From: Lysinibacillus sp. PLM2
GTDB lineage: Bacteria > Bacillota > Bacilli > Bacillales_A > Planococcaceae
DNA: 64,000 nt
NCBI GenBank assembly: GCA_023168345.1
Contig: AP025689.1
Location: 1,672,001-1,736,000 of the forward strand
Reading direction: 5' to 3'
Part shown: positions 61,463 to 64,000 of the stretch, piece by piece
How positions within the stretch are numbered: position 1 is the first letter of the stretch
Layout of the letters: every line of letters starts with the position of its first letter
Made by a program: the position numbers and the translations under genes
The notes under the pieces: generated by a model
What the model was told of the DNA's origin: nothing
What the model saw: the letters and a program-made list of their open reading frames with translations, nothing else
Databases searched by the model: none

Positions 61463-63704
61463 TGTGGATTCTAAACAAGTTAGACCTGATGGATATGCAA
61501 AGGTTTCAGGGGCTTTAAAATATTTAACGGATTTATCATTTCCAAATATGTTATTTGGAAAAGTACTAAGAAGTACCTATCCTCATGCACGTATTCTTTC
61601 GATAAACACAGAAAAAGCTGAAAAATTAACCGGTGTTCACGCAGTATTAACTTATAAAGATGTTCCTGGCATGAATCGTTTTGGCATTATCATTCCAGAT
61701 CAGCCTGTTTTTTGTGAAGATAAAGTTCGCTATGTTGGTGATGCCATTGCAGCAGTAGCTGCTGAATCAGTAGAAATTGCAAATGAAGCACTCAACCTCA
61801 TCGAAGTAAGCTACAAGCAGTTACCGATTATTGATTCACCAGAAAAGGGCCTAGATTCAAATGTACCTAAACTTCATCCGGGAGGAAATATCGCCCATCG
61901 ATCTGAATATCGAAATGGTGATGTTCAAAAAGGGTTTGAACAATGTGATGTCATTGTAGAAGAGAGCTATGAGTTGCCAAGACAGTTACATGCTTATATG
62001 GAAACAGAAGGTGGAGTTGTCGTTCCTGAAGAAAGTGGTGGAATTACGGTTTATGCTGCAACACAGCACGGTTTTAGAGATCGATTTCAGCTTTCAAGGA
62101 TACTCGGTATCCCAGAAGATATGATTCGTATAATATCAAGTCCTATAGGTGGCTCCTTTGGTGGTAAAGACGAATTAAATATTCAACCCTATGGTGCGTT
62201 GCTTGCATTATCAACAAAACGTCCAGTGAAAATTCACAACACAAGACCTGAATCTATTAGAACAAGTGTAAAACGCCATCCTATGAAAATTTCAATGAAA
62301 ACCGGTACAGACAAGAATGGAAAAATACTTGCTCACCAAGTAAAAATTGTTGCAGATAAAGGGGCTTATGCAACTTTAGGTCCAGCAGTGTTAGATTTTT
62401 CAGTAGAACATGCTGCAGGCCCTTATATTATACCAAATATTGAAACAATAGGAGTATCAGTATATACAAATAATGGTGTATCAGGTGAATTTCGAGGCTT
62501 TGGTGGTAATCAAATTACCTTTGCCTTAGAGAGTCAACTTGATCGATTGGCAGATACTCTGAAAATGGATCCTATTGAGATTCGAAGGAAAAATATAAGA
62601 AAGGCAACTGACCTAGGCCCTTTAGGCCATCGTATTGCACCGACGGATAGTGCTTCGTTAGTGCTCGATGAAATTCAAAAAATCCTAGATCAATCAAAGA
62701 AACCTTCTAATTCCGCTCAATGGAAACGCACGGGTACTGGGATAGCCATTGCAATGCATGGTGGAGGCTTAGGCTTCGGACGTTTAGACAGTTCTGGAGG
62801 AAGACTTTTAATCAATGATGAAGGGAAAATTGAGATTTCCTTTGGGTTTGAAGAATGTGGTCAAGGTCTCCTATCTGTAATAGAGAACTTAGTAACGCAA
62901 GAAATTGGATGTAGTCCACAGGATATAAAAATCGTTATTGGGGATACCGCAGTAGTACCTTCTTCAGGATCAACAACCGCTTCAAGAGGTACGAGTATGG
63001 TCTGGCAATCGCTCCAAAAAATGAAAGAACCCTTTATGAAAAAAATATGTACACAAGTATCAAAATTAACTGGGTTTCCAGAAGAAGAACTTTATTTAGG
63101 TATTAATGGCGTTTGGCATAAAGGTAATCACAGTGGTCCTTGTATTACCTATAAAGATTGTGCAAATCGAATTGAAGACCGGACAGTGGAAACAAGTTTT
63201 CATTTTCCGACAACACCTGATGCTGTAAATGGTGGTCATTTTCTATATACATTCGGTGGAATTAAAGTTGAGGTAGAGGTTGATCTCTTAACAGGAAAAG
63301 TGAAAGTGACATCAATCGATCATGTCATATCGGCTGGACCGGTAGTAAGCCACCAAGGTTATATCGGACAGATTGAAGGTGGTGGTATCATGTCGCTAGG
63401 TTATACGATTTTAGAGGAAGTAAAAATGGTAAATTCCCATTATGTCACGCAAAATTTTGATTCGTATTTAATCCCAAATATTGTGGATGTACCATTTGAA
63501 ACGAATGTATACGCAATAGAGGATTTATATAAAGGAGATTGTTATGGTCCAAGAGGTGTTGGTGAAATAGGCACTATTGCCATCATTCCTGCAATAGTAA
63601 AGGCGGTACATGACGCTACAGGATATTGGGTAAAAAAATTACCGATTTCTTCGGAAGAGCTATTAGAAGCAATCGAGTTAAAGGGGATGCTTGAATGGAT
63701 ATGA
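61452..63704 (+). CDS. Xanthine dehydrogenase-type molybdenum-binding subunit (PucD/XdhA-like)
   Basis: This catalytic subunit hydroxylates purines or related N-heterocycles. The product is 750 residues. Motifs include KVSGALKYLTDLSFPNMLFGKVLRS, the Moco region IGGSFGGKDE, EFRGFGGNQITFALE, FEECGQGLL, and the catalytic glutamate in GPRGVGEIGT near residue 700. I start it at ATG 61452, 7 bases after GGGAGGAG; ATG 61428 lies inside the previous gene without a site. The substrate (xanthine or another) cannot be fixed from sequence. Confidence 0.93.
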   Translation: MKYSVDSKQVRPDGYAKVSGALKYLTDLSFPNMLFGKVLRSTYPHARILSINTEKAEKLTGVHAVLTYKDVPGMNRFGIIIPDQPVFCEDKVRYVGDAIAAVAAESVEIANEALNLIEVSYKQLPIIDSPEKGLDSNVPKLHPGGNIAHRSEYRNGDVQKGFEQCDVIVEESYELPRQLHAYMETEGGVVVPEESGGITVYAATQHGFRDRFQLSRILGIPEDMIRIISSPIGGSFGGKDELNIQPYGALLALSTKRPVKIHNTRPESIRTSVKRHPMKISMKTGTDKNGKILAHQVKIVADKGAYATLGPAVLDFSVEHAAGPYIIPNIETIGVSVYTNNGVSGEFRGFGGNQITFALESQLDRLADTLKMDPIEIRRKNIRKATDLGPLGHRIAPTDSASLVLDEIQKILDQSKKPSNSAQWKRTGTGIAIAMHGGGLGFGRLDSSGGRLLINDEGKIEISFGFEECGQGLLSVIENLVTQEIGCSPQDIKIVIGDTAVVPSSGSTTASRGTSMVWQSLQKMKEPFMKKICTQVSKLTGFPEEELYLGINGVWHKGNHSGPCITYKDCANRIEDRTVETSFHFPTTPDAVNGGHFLYTFGGIKVEVEVDLLTGKVKVTSIDHVISAGPVVSHQGYIGQIEGGGIMSLGYTILEEVKMVNSHYVTQNFDSYLIPNIVDVPFETNVYAIEDLYKGDCYGPRGVGEIGTIAIIPAIVKAVHDATGYWVKKLPISSEELLEAIELKGMLEWI

Positions 63705-64000
63705 AAAATAACATGATAGAAGATCTGATGATTTCCAACTCAACTCTAGCAATAGAACTAACGATTAACGATAAACATTACAAGCTGCAAGTAAACCCTA
63801 TGGAGAAATTGGTTCATATTTTAAGAGACCAACTGAATTTCACGGGTACAAAAAAATCATGTGAAATTGGACGTTGCGGATCTTGTTCTGTATTAATTGA
63901 TGGAGAACTCGCCAATTCTTGCTTACTCATGGCATATCAGGTTAATGGAAAATCTATTACAACAATCGAAGGAATCGGCATTATAACTCACGATGAGGTG
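63695..64000 (+). CDS. Xanthine dehydrogenase-type [2Fe-2S] subunit (PucE-like), cut at the window end
   Basis: The visible 102 codons encode the plant-type ferredoxin domain: ELTINDKHYKLQVNPMEKLV, then LRDQLNFTGTKKSCEIGRCG and SCSVLIDGELANSCLLMAYQ. The cysteines C-x4-C-x2-C-x11-C for the first cluster are present. The second cluster domain lies beyond the window. ATG 63695 is 8 bases after AGGGG and overlaps the Mo-subunit stop by 10 bases. Confidence 0.92.
   Translation, partial: MDMKNNMIEDLMISNSTLAIELTINDKHYKLQVNPMEKLVHILRDQLNFTGTKKSCEIGRCGSCSVLIDGELANSCLLMAYQVNGKSITTIEGIGIITHDEV

Noticed and set aside
1..64000. CRISPR arrays, tRNA or rRNA genes, intact insertion sequences or a replication origin
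   Set aside because: No regularly spaced repeats, cloverleaf segments with CCA-proximal TTCGANTC arms, rRNA landmarks, intact transposase or iteron/DnaA-box cluster were recognised by eye. A tRNAscan or Rfam run would settle this.

Overview
The window comes from the chromosome (or a large chromosomal element) of an AT-rich, spore-forming member of the Bacillales, most like Lysinibacillus, Solibacillus and related Planococcaceae. The base composition, strong AGGAGG-type ribosome binding sites, TTG and GTG starts, SpoIIP, YpjP, a bacilliredoxin, PdxST and a T-box leader all fit this. The genus is inferred, not proven. I saw no tRNA, rRNA or CRISPR array.

Bases 1-31700 are a copper and envelope-metal island, with the ordinary pdxS-pdxT pair and spoIIP inside or beside it. 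It holds the CopA exporter (cut by the window edge), a CcdA/ResA/sensor kinase/response regulator/lipoprotein/CcdA-like operon, a D-Ala-D-Ala carboxypeptidase, two cupredoxin genes each beside a Cys-rich copper-storage protein, a DUF2933-type His-rich peptide, a second Lgt, an NlpC/P60-SLH protein, a rhodanese, a chemoreceptor, CopB, a Zur-box-controlled ZnuA lipoprotein, YdhK, a second ResA, CopZ and a Met-rich multicopper oxidase. The island also carries wreckage: two csoR-family remnants, a ydhK remnant, a copA remnant and an orphan promoter. Six promoters share the same architecture: two 11-bp direct repeats (TCTSCATAATT-like), exactly 6 bp, then a -10 box. This suggests one regulon driven by the OmpR-type regulator encoded at 5363. 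Two other promoters carry an ATACC-N7-GGTAT palindrome that looks like a CsoR operator.

Bases 31700-35800 hold a solitary PHP-AAA (TrlF-like) ATPase gene and a 5'-truncated topB, which suggests remains of a mobile element. Bases 35850-44085 are a manganese-oxidase-type locus: MnxE-, MnxF- and giant MnxG-like proteins, a CopC-CopD fusion and small beta-barrel proteins. A sigma-K-like -10 lies upstream of mnxE, so spore-surface metal oxidation is plausible.

Bases 44400-50150 are housekeeping: aspartokinase, DoxX, bacilliredoxin, a methyltransferase, YpjP and several small hypothetical genes. A structured, unassigned RNA-like segment lies near 49006-49207. Bases 50250-50790 contain a GC-rich repeat and a dead IS1182-type transposase. 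Bases 52000-64000 are a purine hydroxylase and molybdenum-cofactor cluster: xdhC, mocA, moaA, modA, modB, moeB, moeA, moaE, moaD and moaB, then moaC on the other strand, then the FAD, Mo and (cut) 2Fe-2S subunits of a xanthine-dehydrogenase-type enzyme. modC is missing.
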